Source: CAZNFR01 sp964572225 (GTDB lineage Bacteria; Bacteroidota; Bacteroidia; Bacteroidales; GCA-2748055). Taken from it: a stretch of 64,000 bases of DNA. Made by a program: the position numbers and the translations under genes. The DNA lies in the NCBI GenBank assembly GCA_964572225.1, contig CAZNFR010000002.1:1-64000 (forward strand), written 5' to 3'. The notes beneath the pieces are model-generated. The model searched no databases. It saw nothing but the letters and a program-made list of their open reading frames with translations, and was not told the DNA's origin. Positions 17,606 through 24,456 of the stretch are shown piece by piece (position 1 is the stretch's first letter; each line of letters opens with the position of its first letter).

Positions 17606-18796
17606 TTAATCAAGGTCATGCAGCCGGTATACTCCGGTACCGTAATCAATATTCAGGATAGTGTTGGAGCCGGGCAACAGATATCCCAGAGAGACTTCCC
17701 GGTTATCACTGGTCCTTGGCACAGGTTCCCTGTATGGGGTCCGATTAAGGAGATAAGAATCTCCTTCCTGATCGGCTTCTGGATAACCACTTCCTGGAAC
17801 CAGAGAATAATCTCCGTTAAAAACAGCATCCCTTAAATTGTAATAATTTGTCAGGAACACCTGCATGGTAGCTCCTGATCCAGTGGCCAGGCTGTGAAAA
17901 TGAATATTGACAACCTCATCGGGATCACCCAGGTAATAGCCCCCATAACTAAATGACAACCAATTGATCCCACCCTGATAATCGGAATAGACCTCATCGA
18001 TGACCGCAGTATAAATTTCATCGGGTGCAGGATCTGCAACCGCGTATATGGGCCAGATTTCATTAACCGGATAGTTGTTATGGTTTCTAAGGTATCCGGT
18101 ATTGGTTGAAAACACGGTAGGAACCAGGTCGGTTGTTGGCAGTACTTCCGGGAACCTGCGCGAATCACTGGCGATTTTATGATAAGCAATCTTCTGGTTG
18201 ATTTCAAGGTCGGGGATTCTGATGCTTGCATACCCACCCCTGTTTTCGCTGGGGACATGGAACTCATAATTTCCAAATTTATCCGTAACAGCCCGGAATT
18301 CAAAACTTCCTTCCGATAGGGAAATTCTCAGGTTGAGGGTTATCCCGTCTGCAAACTCAGCGGTATCATTTGTGAGATCCTTTTCGATCAGGACTTTTCC
18401 GCTAACTTTAGCCAGGCTTTCGTCCGACAGGGAATAAATCCCGACCGAATAGGTTTGCTGATTCTGGCCCTCACCTGTAGAATAAAAGCTTACATCGGAA
18501 TACCATGATGTAAATCCGTCTGCCTCCACAGAAATAAATACCTTACCGTATTCTGCACCCTCAACGTTTACGAGTCCGTTTGAATCTGAGGTCAATTCAT
18601 ACACCGAATTTCCCTGGGTTATTTTTACCCTTGCATTTTGAACCGGTTCAGAATAATCCAGACTTCGATTATAAACATAAACGCTAATATCTACTGAATT
18701 CAATAAATCCAGCGCATCTTCCTGACTAAATTCCTCCCTGCAGGAATACAGGGTCGAAAGAGACAAAATGATGAATAGAAAGAAGGTCTTTTTCAT
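17606..18796 (-). CDS. Lipoprotein with carboxypeptidase-regulatory-like (transthyretin-type) domains
   Basis: 396 residues. A lipoprotein signal ends LYSC (C19). Two beta-sandwich stretches follow: about 35-110 (VDISVYVYNRSLDYSEPVQNARV, i.e. a transthyretin-like repeat with SVEADGF) and about 120-205. The last 180 residues include a segment on dates of a fold I do not recognise (DEVYSDYQGGINWLSFSYGG). The predicted location is outer membrane or periplasm. It begins 51 bases after the barrel gene at 18848-19579 and is likely co-transcribed with it. Function unknown; the convergent neighbour is the nuclease fusion. Confidence 0.7.
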   Translation of the reverse strand: MKKTFFLFIILSLSTLYSCREEFSQEDALDLLNSVDISVYVYNRSLDYSEPVQNARVKITQGNSVYELTSDSNGLVNVEGAEYGKVFISVEADGFTSWYSDVSFYSTGEGQNQQTYSVGIYSLSDESLAKVSGKVLIEKDLTNDTAEFADGITLNLRISLSEGSFEFRAVTDKFGNYEFHVPSENRGGYASIRIPDLEINQKIAYHKIASDSRRFPEVLPTTDLVPTVFSTNTGYLRNHNNYPVNEIWPIYAVADPAPDEIYTAVIDEVYSDYQGGINWLSFSYGGYYLGDPDEVVNIHFHSLATGSGATMQVFLTNYYNLRDAVFNGDYSLVPGSGYPEADQEGDSYLLNRTPYREPVPRTSDNREVSLGYLLPGSNTILNIDYGTGVYRLHDLD

Positions 18797-18847
18797 TTTG
18801 ATATAGGATATTAATGGGTTTTAAAACCAAAGAGCACAACTAATAAC

Positions 18848-19579
18848 TTAGAATCCATAGCCGAGAGTAATGAAAAAACTATCATTATACAGATCGCCGG
18901 TAAGTTTATAATTATTTAAAAAACTATGTACCGTTTTTACCGGAGTTAATCCGTATTTATAGGCAATTTCCACATTAAAACTCCGGGTGTTTATATAGAA
19001 TTCCGTTCCTAATCCCAGGTTAACATATGCCTGATACATTTTATAACTTCTAGTCAAATTCTCGTATCCTGCCCATGTAATATGCTGACTGGCAAGGATA
19101 TCTGTGTGATCATAATCATTAAACACAGCCAGGTTCACTGAAAGTGAGGGACCGGCAAACATATAGGGAAGGACTTTATTTTGCGTACTCAGGTATACTC
19201 TTGCCATAATTGGGATATCAACATTGTGCATTAGTATGGAATTGGAGGAAAAATATCCCAGAATAATCCCATCAGTTCCGTCCCCTCCTCCGAAGTATTC
19301 TGTGTTAAAACTCATGTATTTGCCTCCCTGAAGGCAGTAATTTATGCCAGTAACAAAGAATAAACGTTGAAAGCTTCTGTGTTCGGCAGTAAATCCTGCA
19401 ATAACTCCGGCTTTTCCGCCCGTATGCGGCTGAGCATCATTGAAATAACTGTAAACGGGACCCGCTTTGATTCCAAAATAGACCTTATCGAACAGTCCCT
19501 GCGAAGATAAATCAGCCCCTGAGAAACCCAGGCACAGCAAAAAGACAAGATAAAGTCTGGGAGGTAGTTTTAAGTGCAT
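18848..19579 (-). CDS. Outer membrane beta-barrel protein (PorT/OMP_b-brl-like)
   Basis: 243 residues. A signal peptide (LVFLLCLGFSGADLSSQ) is followed by amphipathic strands (VYFGIKAGPVYSYF; GKAGVIAGFTAEH; VLPYMFAGPSLSVNL) and ends in ...FFITLGYGF, the C-terminal aromatic expected of a Bam-inserted barrel. The AGP...GxKAG pattern is typical of the OMP_b-brl families in Bacteroidota. First gene of a probable two-gene unit with the lipoprotein at 17606-18796. Cargo or role unknown. Confidence 0.78.
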   Translation of the reverse strand: MHLKLPPRLYLVFLLCLGFSGADLSSQGLFDKVYFGIKAGPVYSYFNDAQPHTGGKAGVIAGFTAEHRSFQRLFFVTGINYCLQGGKYMSFNTEYFGGGDGTDGIILGYFSSNSILMHNVDIPIMARVYLSTQNKVLPYMFAGPSLSVNLAVFNDYDHTDILASQHITWAGYENLTRSYKMYQAYVNLGLGTEFYINTRSFNVEIAYKYGLTPVKTVHSFLNNYKLTGDLYNDSFFITLGYGF

Positions 19580-19765
19580 CAGGCTCGAATTTAGGTCAAG
19601 TTACTGCATTTATCAGATAAACATATTACTTTAACCTGAAATTTTAAATTAGGTTTCATTTCTGAGCAGCATAATATAGACATTATCTAACCCTGAGAAA
19701 CTGGCATCCTGATTACCCTTCAGAAGTAATTTGGGTTGGGATAAATTAAAAAAAAATGGAACTCC

Positions 19766-19796
19766 TTTGGATAAAAGTAATTATACGCTATCTTTG
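19766..19796 (+). promoter_or_regulatory. Consensus promoter of tRNA-Lys
   Basis: TTTG at 19766-19769 and TATCTTTG at 19789-19796 are separated by exactly 19 bases, a full match to the Bacteroidota housekeeping promoter TTTG-N19-TAnnTTTG. Transcription would begin just after 19800, about 25 bases before the mature tRNA. Confidence 0.85.
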
Positions 19797-19826
19797 CATC
19801 CCGTTAGCAAAAAACAAAAAAACATT

Positions 19827-19899
19827 GATTCAGTAGCTCAGTTGGTAGAGCACATCCCTTTTAAGGATGGGGTCCTGGGTTCGAGCCCCAGCTGAATCA
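19827..19899 (+). tRNA. tRNA-Lys (anticodon TTT)
   Basis: A 73-base cloverleaf: acceptor GATTCAG/CTGAATC, D arm GCTC/GAGC with loop AGTTGGTA, anticodon arm CATCC/GGATG with loop CTTTTAA giving anticodon TTT, variable loop GGGTC, and T arm CTGGG/CCCAG with loop TTCGAGC. The discriminator is A. CCA is not encoded and must be added. All four stems pair without mismatch. Confidence 0.97.
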
Positions 19900-19900
19900 C

Positions 19901-19932
19901 AACCCTGGCAAAGAAATTTGTCAGGGTTTTTT
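19901..19932 (+). terminator. Intrinsic terminator after tRNA-Lys
   Basis: Arms 19901-19912 and 19917-19928 (AACCCTGGCAAA / TTTGTCAGGGTT, one G-U pair) close a 4-base loop and are followed directly by a run of T. It lies immediately 3' of the tRNA. Confidence 0.85.
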
Positions 19933-20065
19933 ATAGGAAATCCATTCATTCTCGCTTATAATCACGATCTTGCTTAATTATAATGTAAGACAATTTATCT
20001 GAGGCAAACATTTGATTAAAAGTGATGTTACTTTGATTTGAGTACTGGTAATTGATCCTGTTCAC

Positions 20066-21232
20066 ATGAAAAAGCAAGCATTATTGACCCTTGCCGGCTC
20101 TTTTGGAATTATGCTCTCTCTTGGAGGTATTTATGCATGGAGTATATTCGTTCCCGGACTCATGGATGAATATCAATTTACGGCATCCCAGACCCAGCTG
20201 GTTTTTGGGGTGGTTATCGCGGTCTTTACATTTACCATGTTGTTTGTTGAAAAAATCGAAAAGAGGCTTGGAACAAGGAAAACTGCTTTGCTTTCCGGAT
20301 TATTCTATTCCCTGGGCTACCTGGTCTCAGGGTACTCGGGAGGCCGATTTGTTTGGATTTTAATTGGAATCGGTATGCTTGCCGGGATAGGTACGGGATT
20401 TGGTTATCTGGTATCCCTGGTTGCCCCGGTGAGGTGGTTTCCGGAAAGAAAAGGATTAATATCGGGGGTTGCGACTGCGGGGTTTGGCTTGGCTGCTGTG
20501 GTCTTATCTTTACTTGCGGAGGCATTATTAAGTTCCGGCAGGAGTATCCTGGAGGTATTTCGGATCATGGGATTGTTTTATGGGGCGGTAATCATGGCAT
20601 TGTCATTTCTGATGTCGAGTCCTCCACCCTCCGGCTCAATAACAGGAGGTCATATTCGGGATTATTGGAAAGAAAAGAATTTTCTGAGGCTATTTTTTGG
20701 CATATTTACAGGAACTTTCGCCGGACTTTTAATTATCGGAAACTTAAAGCCGATTGGAGCAGAAAATCAAATTAACGATCATATATTGGTTCTGGGGATT
20801 TCAATCTTCGCCATAAGCAATTTTGCAGGTCGATTGGGATGGGGATTTATTAGCGATTATACCGGATCGGCCCTCAGCATTCTTATTGCCCTGGTATTAC
20901 AGTCGGCCGGTATCCTCCTATTGGGACATACCCAACCGGGTGCTTTGGGTTTTATTTTTATTTCGGCGATGATTGGATTTAATTTCGGAGGAAACTTTGT
21001 GCTTTTTGCAAGGGAAACCTCTCATCTCTTTGGTATTCATAATCTTGGCATTCTTTATCCCTTCATATTTCTGGGATATGGTATTGCAGGAATATTTGGT
21101 CCGATAACTGGTGGGATCATTTTTGATACGATGGGTCAATACCAGTCGGCCACAACCATTGCGGCCTTAATGAGTATCATGGGTGGATTGCTGTTTCTCA
21201 AGGAAGCAAGACACTCTATAATAAAAAAATAA
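20066..21232 (+). CDS. MFS transporter, OFA (oxalate/formate antiporter-like) family
   Basis: 388 residues with about twelve hydrophobic helices and a short N-terminus. The N-terminal GGIYAWSIFVPGLMDEY and the GxGTGFGYLVSLVAPVRWFPERKG segment (loop 4-5 with RWFPERKG) are signatures of the OFA subfamily, which exchange or import small carboxylates such as oxalate, formate or related acids. The second half has GRLGWGFISDYTG, the matching MFS loop. Single gene; the next gene on the strand (pcm) has its own promoter. Substrate is uncertain because most OFA members are untested. Confidence 0.88.
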   Translation: MKKQALLTLAGSFGIMLSLGGIYAWSIFVPGLMDEYQFTASQTQLVFGVVIAVFTFTMLFVEKIEKRLGTRKTALLSGLFYSLGYLVSGYSGGRFVWILIGIGMLAGIGTGFGYLVSLVAPVRWFPERKGLISGVATAGFGLAAVVLSLLAEALLSSGRSILEVFRIMGLFYGAVIMALSFLMSSPPPSGSITGGHIRDYWKEKNFLRLFFGIFTGTFAGLLIIGNLKPIGAENQINDHILVLGISIFAISNFAGRLGWGFISDYTGSALSILIALVLQSAGILLLGHTQPGALGFIFISAMIGFNFGGNFVLFARETSHLFGIHNLGILYPFIFLGYGIAGIFGPITGGIIFDTMGQYQSATTIAALMSIMGGLLFLKEARHSIIKK

Positions 21233-21270
21233 TATTTCCTCCTTAATTTCAGCATGGTATTTGCAACGAT

Positions 21271-21300
21271 TTTCGGGATAATTCAAAAATTATAAATTTG
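21271..21300 (+). promoter_or_regulatory. Promoter of pcm
   Basis: TTTC at 21271-21274 and TAAATTTG at 21293-21300, spacing 18. The -10 box is a full consensus match and contains the TTG at 21298 that would otherwise be a possible start codon. It therefore argues for translation from 21313 or 21319. Confidence 0.6.
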
Positions 21301-21312
21301 CAGATTAAACTG

Positions 21313-22095
21313 ATGATCATGCTGACATTAGAAAAGTTGACACTATACATTATCCTGTTGCTGGTGAATCCCTTGAATCATCTTTCCGCTCAGGAGGCCA
21401 CGAATACGGAACGATCATGGCAACGCCCCAGATTTGAGGAAAGGAAGACGGAACGGAAGGAAATGGTTATTGATCATATAGCCAGCCATTCGAATTTCCC
21501 CGTAAGAAACGAGGAAGTTCTGGAAGCCATGATGAACGTTCCCAGGCATAAATTTGTGCCAGATGAAATGAAAGACCTTGCTTACCACAATTCCCCCTTA
21601 CCCATCGGGTATATGCAAACCATTTCACAGCCCTTCATGGTTGCCCATATGACCGAATTATTAAAGATAAATGAAGGAGATAAGATTCTTGAAATAGGTA
21701 CCGGAAGTGGTTACCAGGCCGCAGTTTTATCGGAGCTTACTCCAAATATCTACACCATTGAAATTGTGGAGGAACTGGGAATGCACGCAAAGAAAACATT
21801 ATCGGAGCTAGGCTATAACACAATAAAGGTGAAGATCGGAGACGGTTATGAAGGTTGGCCATCAGAGGCTCCATTTGACAGGATCATTGTGACTTGTGCG
21901 CCGGAAAACATTCCCCAGCCTCTGATCGATCAATTAAGACCCGGAGGATATATCGTAATCCCTGTAGGTGAGGCATTTAGCACTCAACAATTGATTGTAG
22001 TTAGTAAGGATGAAAAAGGAAGACTTCAAAAGCAGGTTCAATATCCGGTTCGATTTGTACCTATGACCGGAAAGGTACTGGAAAAAGAGCAGTAG
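21313..22095 (+). CDS. pcm: Protein-L-isoaspartate O-methyltransferase, probably exported
   Basis: 260 residues from the ATG at 21313 (a second ATG is at 21319). The SAM-binding Rossmann core is clear: KILEIGTGSGYQAAVL, then IVEELGMHAKK and GDGYEGWP. The PCMT-specific segment PIGYMQTISQPFMVAHMTELL is intact. The enzyme methylates isoaspartyl residues to start repair of aged proteins. The N-terminus (LEKLTLYIILLLVNPLNHLSAQ) looks like a signal peptide, giving a periplasmic form rather than the usual cytoplasmic one; a 30-residue basic linker precedes the fold. The start at TTG 21298 is rejected because it lies in the -10 box. Confidence 0.9.
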   Translation: MIMLTLEKLTLYIILLLVNPLNHLSAQEATNTERSWQRPRFEERKTERKEMVIDHIASHSNFPVRNEEVLEAMMNVPRHKFVPDEMKDLAYHNSPLPIGYMQTISQPFMVAHMTELLKINEGDKILEIGTGSGYQAAVLSELTPNIYTIEIVEELGMHAKKTLSELGYNTIKVKIGDGYEGWPSEAPFDRIIVTCAPENIPQPLIDQLRPGGYIVIPVGEAFSTQQLIVVSKDEKGRLQKQVQYPVRFVPMTGKVLEKEQ

Positions 22096-22107
22096 GTGCA
22101 TTTATAT

Positions 22108-23145
22108 TCAAAAAGGGGAACGGCTGATTCTTCGTAAAATCCTCTTTACAAATCCTGGACCCTCATATATAAAGCCGGTATATACCTGAATTAACGTAGC
22201 TCCCTTATTGAGCTTTTCAAGAGCATCGTAGGAACTCATAATACCTCCCACCCCGATAACAGGAAGGTGTCCCCCCGTTTTCTCATGAATATACCTGATG
22301 ACCTCTGTTGATCGGCTGGCTATCGGCTTTCCGGATAATCCGCCCTTCCCTATTCTTTTTATTTTCGATTCAGGGCTTTTAAGATTATTCCTGGTAACAG
22401 TGGTGTTGGTTGCCACGATACCATCAATCCCAGTCTGATCAACGATCTTTAAGGTTTCATCAATTTGCATATTATTGAGATCGGGTGAAATCTTCAGTAA
22501 GATAGGTTTATAGATTGATTTTGAGGATCTTAATCCAGATAAGCTAGAGAGAATACCTTCCAGCATTTCCTGATCCTGTAATTCTTTCATATCACTGACA
22601 TTGGGACAGCTAACATTCACAACAAAATAATCAACATACTCATATAGTTTTTCAAAGCAATACACATAATCGTCCACTGCCTTACTATTTGGAGTATCCG
22701 TATTTTTCCCAATATTACCTCCTATAATTAAATTTGCGGGCCTGTTTTTTAACCTCAGGGCAATAGCATCTGCACCATCATTATTGATGCCCATGCGGTT
22801 AATGAGTGCTTTATCCTTTCTTAATCGAAAACTCCGGGGTCTGGGATTGCCCGGTTGGGGTCTTGGGGTTACGGTGCCAATCTCAATAAAACCGAAACCG
22901 AAGGCTTTAAACTGCTTAAAGATCCGGGCATTCTTGTCAAATCCGGCAGCCAGACCCACCCGATTAGGAAAGGTAAGCCCAAATACCTTCACAGCATTAT
23001 TATATTTGCTTTTACGGTAGAAAAAGGAAATAATAAGTAAGGCAAAAGGAAGGATTGAAACAATTTTAATGGCCGAAACAACCAGGTGGTGAACTTTTTC
23101 AGGAGGTAAAAGGAAAAGTAAGGGTCTCAGAAAGATCTTATACAT
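22108..23145 (-). CDS. pyrD: Dihydroorotate dehydrogenase (quinone), class 2
   Basis: 345 residues from the ATG at 23145. The N-terminal amphipathic region (MYKIFLRPLLFLLPPEKVHH) is the membrane-binding hallmark of class 2 enzymes, which pass electrons from dihydroorotate via FMN to quinone. FMN/substrate motifs: GLAAGFDKN, GTVTPRPQPGNPRPR, INRMGINNDG, and near the C-terminus GVGGIMSSYDALEK and GATLIQVYTG. At the active-site base the sequence reads NVSCPN, with cysteine (C180) where E. coli PyrD has serine. The gene follows the XRE regulator by about 31 bases. The TTG start at 23169 is rejected because it overlaps a -10 box. Confidence 0.93.
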   Translation of the reverse strand: MYKIFLRPLLFLLPPEKVHHLVVSAIKIVSILPFALLIISFFYRKSKYNNAVKVFGLTFPNRVGLAAGFDKNARIFKQFKAFGFGFIEIGTVTPRPQPGNPRPRSFRLRKDKALINRMGINNDGADAIALRLKNRPANLIIGGNIGKNTDTPNSKAVDDYVYCFEKLYEYVDYFVVNVSCPNVSDMKELQDQEMLEGILSSLSGLRSSKSIYKPILLKISPDLNNMQIDETLKIVDQTGIDGIVATNTTVTRNNLKSPESKIKRIGKGGLSGKPIASRSTEVIRYIHEKTGGHLPVIGVGGIMSSYDALEKLNKGATLIQVYTGFIYEGPGFVKRILRRISRSPF

Positions 23146-23156
23146 AAATTTTTGTG

Positions 23157-23164
23157 CAAAGATA
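23157..23164 (-). promoter_or_regulatory. -10 box in front of pyrD
   Basis: Minus-strand TATCTTTG, a full consensus match, lies 11 bases upstream of the pyrD ATG at 23145 and just beyond the stop of the XRE gene. No TTTG is found at the -33 spacing. It may give pyrD an extra transcript independent of the regulator. Confidence 0.4.
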
Positions 23165-23176
23165 CTCAAGAATGAA

Positions 23177-23656
23177 TTAATCCGGTATATATCTGCGGAA
23201 TTTTCCCGAACGATACAAAATCATAACCATCTCAACAACTTCATCTGTGGAATCCGCATGTTTACTTTTGTAAACAGTCTCTATTTCCGGTTCCTGACCC
23301 GTTCTCATTGTTTTTTCTTTCTTCTCGGACTCCTTCGTAAGCAGGGGTTTTGAAGATACCTGTGTTTTAGGATCCCTGGATTCCAGAGAATCAAATAAGG
23401 ATGGCATTGCAGGCTTTGCTGTGGGTTTTAATTCATCCTCGCCCTCTTCAATAAACATGCGACCTTTGCCCGTAATTAGCCAATTTGCATTGATTTCAGG
23501 GAAATTCTGGATTATTCTTACAAGAAAATCAAAACTGGGTTTATTCCTGCCGGCAAGTATATGGGAGATTCCCGACCGTTGTACACCTAATATATCAGCA
23601 AGTTGAGAGGAATTCAGCTTATACTCTTCCAGTAACCGTTCCAGTCGTTTTTCCAT
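23177..23656 (-). CDS. XRE-family helix-turn-helix transcriptional regulator
   Basis: 159 residues. An HTH domain of the XRE/Cro type covers about residues 5-62: LNSSQLADILGVQRSGISHI is the helix-turn-helix with its Q/R recognition positions, followed by LITGKGRMF, a stretch usual in this Bacteroidota group. The rest is a charged, flexible linker (about 70-125) and a short C-terminal patch DEVVEMVMILYRSGKF that may mediate oligomerisation. The gene lies directly upstream of pyrD on the same strand. Its own promoter is overlapped by TTAC-N4-GTAA palindromes, so autoregulation is likely. Target genes beyond itself and pyrD are unknown. Confidence 0.85.
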   Translation of the reverse strand: MEKRLERLLEEYKLNSSQLADILGVQRSGISHILAGRNKPSFDFLVRIIQNFPEINANWLITGKGRMFIEEGEDELKPTAKPAMPSLFDSLESRDPKTQVSSKPLLTKESEKKEKTMRTGQEPEIETVYKSKHADSTDEVVEMVMILYRSGKFRRYIPD

Positions 23657-23658
23657 GA

Positions 23659-23716
23659 TTACAATCGTAAAGTTTAATTGTTACAAAAGTACAAATTTAA
23701 GTTGTTACATTCATAA
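23659..23716. promoter_or_regulatory. Array of three 12-bp operator-like palindromes at the XRE promoter
   Basis: TTACAATCGTAA (23659-23670, perfect), TTACAAAAGTAC (23681-23692, 7 of 8 arm bases) and TTACATTCATAA (23705-23716, 7 of 8) share the form TTAC-N4-GTAA. Their starts are 22 and 24 bases apart, about two helical turns, so bound dimers would sit on one face of the DNA. The first lies just upstream of the ATG and the second overlaps the -10 box. A further half-site GTAA at 23734-23737 continues the phase. Confidence 0.55.
23684..23699 (-). promoter_or_regulatory. Two abutting -10 boxes of the XRE gene
   Basis: Reading on the minus strand, TAAATTTG (23699-23692) is followed directly by TACTTTTG (23691-23684). 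Both match TAnnTTTG in full. The downstream box is embedded in the operator-like site at 23681-23692. No TTTG stands at the -33 spacing for either. Confidence 0.5.
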
Positions 23717-23866
23717 CTTTAGTGTAGATATTTGTAAACACTAATATTTAACCTATTCAAGGAGGCTTATCCTGCGTAGATCCCATAATCTTCATACAAT
23801 GTTAATAATCTGATATTTACAATGATTTGGAAGATTTGATGTTGCTTTATTATATACTATATATGA

Positions 23867-23894
23867 ATTACTTAATACTATGGTATATAGTAAT
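23867..23894. repeat. Imperfect inverted repeat with TATG loop
   Basis: Arms ATTACTTAATAC (23867-23878) and GTATATAGTAAT (23883-23894) pair at 10 of 12 positions around the loop TATG. In such AT-rich DNA it could arise by chance; no T-run follows on either strand strong enough to call a terminator. Confidence 0.35.
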
Positions 23895-23934
23895 ATATGT
23901 GTGAATATATCGAAATTTTTTGTATGTGTCCCTA

Positions 23935-23963
23935 AAATTTGACTTTATAATAAAGTTAAATTT
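23935..23963. repeat. 29-base near-perfect palindrome
   Basis: Arms AAATTTGACTTTAT (23935-23948) and ATAAAGTTAAATTT (23950-23963) pair at 13 of 14 positions (the other is G-T) around a single base. The right arm runs into TAAATTTG (23957-23964), a consensus -10 box on the plus strand. It looks like an operator for a dimeric protein rather than a terminator. Confidence 0.45.
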
Positions 23964-24096
23964 GAAATAAACACATTTATACATTGATTTATAATATTTT
24001 ATAATATGTATTTTATAATTACTTTTCTCAGGTTTAGATTGCTTTAAATTTGTTTACTCTTGGTTCAATTGTGAACGAATTTTGAATGGCTTAGTA

Positions 24097-24132
24097 ATAC
24101 ATATGTAACTTTTTCATTGTTTACATTCGTAA
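24097..24132. promoter_or_regulatory. Second pair of TTAC-N4-GTAA-type sites
   Basis: ATACATATGTAA (24097-24108, 7 of 8 arm bases) and TTACATTCGTAA (24121-24132, perfect) repeat the motif of the XRE promoter array, again 24 bases apart. A weaker match TTATATCGTTAA follows at 24142-24153. The group is about 430 bases from the first and 320 bases before the symporter gene. Confidence 0.5.
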
Positions 24133-24423
24133 ATCATTCGATTATATCGTTAATACCCCTTGCTGGCGATTTTTTTTTAAAAGAGATACTAATTGGATAT
24201 TTGAAAAGCTGAATTTTTGCCAATTTTTTTTCAAAATCGGCTTCCGTTTCCAGGAAAAGGAGATGGTAAATACTATTAAAAATCTTCTTATTTGCCTATT
24301 TATTATGTAGTTACGTGCATTTTTTACCATTTTAAACGGTCCAGGAACGAGATATTTTCATTTTTCCGACCCTTTATCCGAAAATATTTTCTTCACGGGC
24401 ATATAATTTTTAGTTTCTTTGTC

Positions 24424-24454
24424 TTTGCGGAACAATACTACCGATTTAAATTTG
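24424..24454 (+). promoter_or_regulatory. Consensus promoter touching the symporter start codon
   Basis: TTTG at 24424-24427 and TAAATTTG at 24447-24454 with exactly 19 bases between, a full match to TTTG-N19-TAnnTTTG. Transcription should begin about 4-8 bases after the box, i.e. at or beside the ATGATG at 24457-24462, so the mRNA would have almost no leader. Confidence 0.65.
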
Positions 24455-24456
24455 GC

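Larger units (their letters stand above)
19580..20065. other. Intergenic region containing tRNA-Lys
   Basis: 486 bases between the barrel gene and the MFS gene. It holds the tRNA-Lys unit (promoter, gene, terminator, 19766-19932). Outside that unit I see no coding potential or repeat. Bases 19933-20065 must supply the MFS promoter; no clear TAnnTTTG match is present there. Confidence 0.7.
23657..24456. other. 800-base AT-rich intergenic region with palindromes
   Basis: No convincing gene. Contents in order: the XRE promoter and its operator-like array (23659-23737); a 28-base imperfect hairpin (23867-23894); a 29-base near-perfect palindrome (23935-23963); a possible plus-strand -10 TAAATTTG at 24045-24052; a second group of TTAC-N4-GTAA-like sites (24097-24132); and the symporter promoter (24424-24454). 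I see no DnaA boxes (TTATCCACA), so no sign of an origin. Confidence 0.6.

Noticed and set aside
24142..24330. 62-codon minus-strand ORF in the AT-rich region
   Set aside because: Low-complexity basic and aromatic sequence, no promoter, overlaps the symporter upstream region.
24292..24456. In-frame upstream extension of the symporter gene
   Set aside because: The extension contains a full consensus promoter at 24424-24454 and encodes residues unlike the family N-terminus (MKKPALHWQ).
23657..24456. Replication origin
   Set aside because: AT-rich with repeats, but no DnaA boxes or dnaA/dnaN neighbours are seen; the palindromes fit operator sites better.
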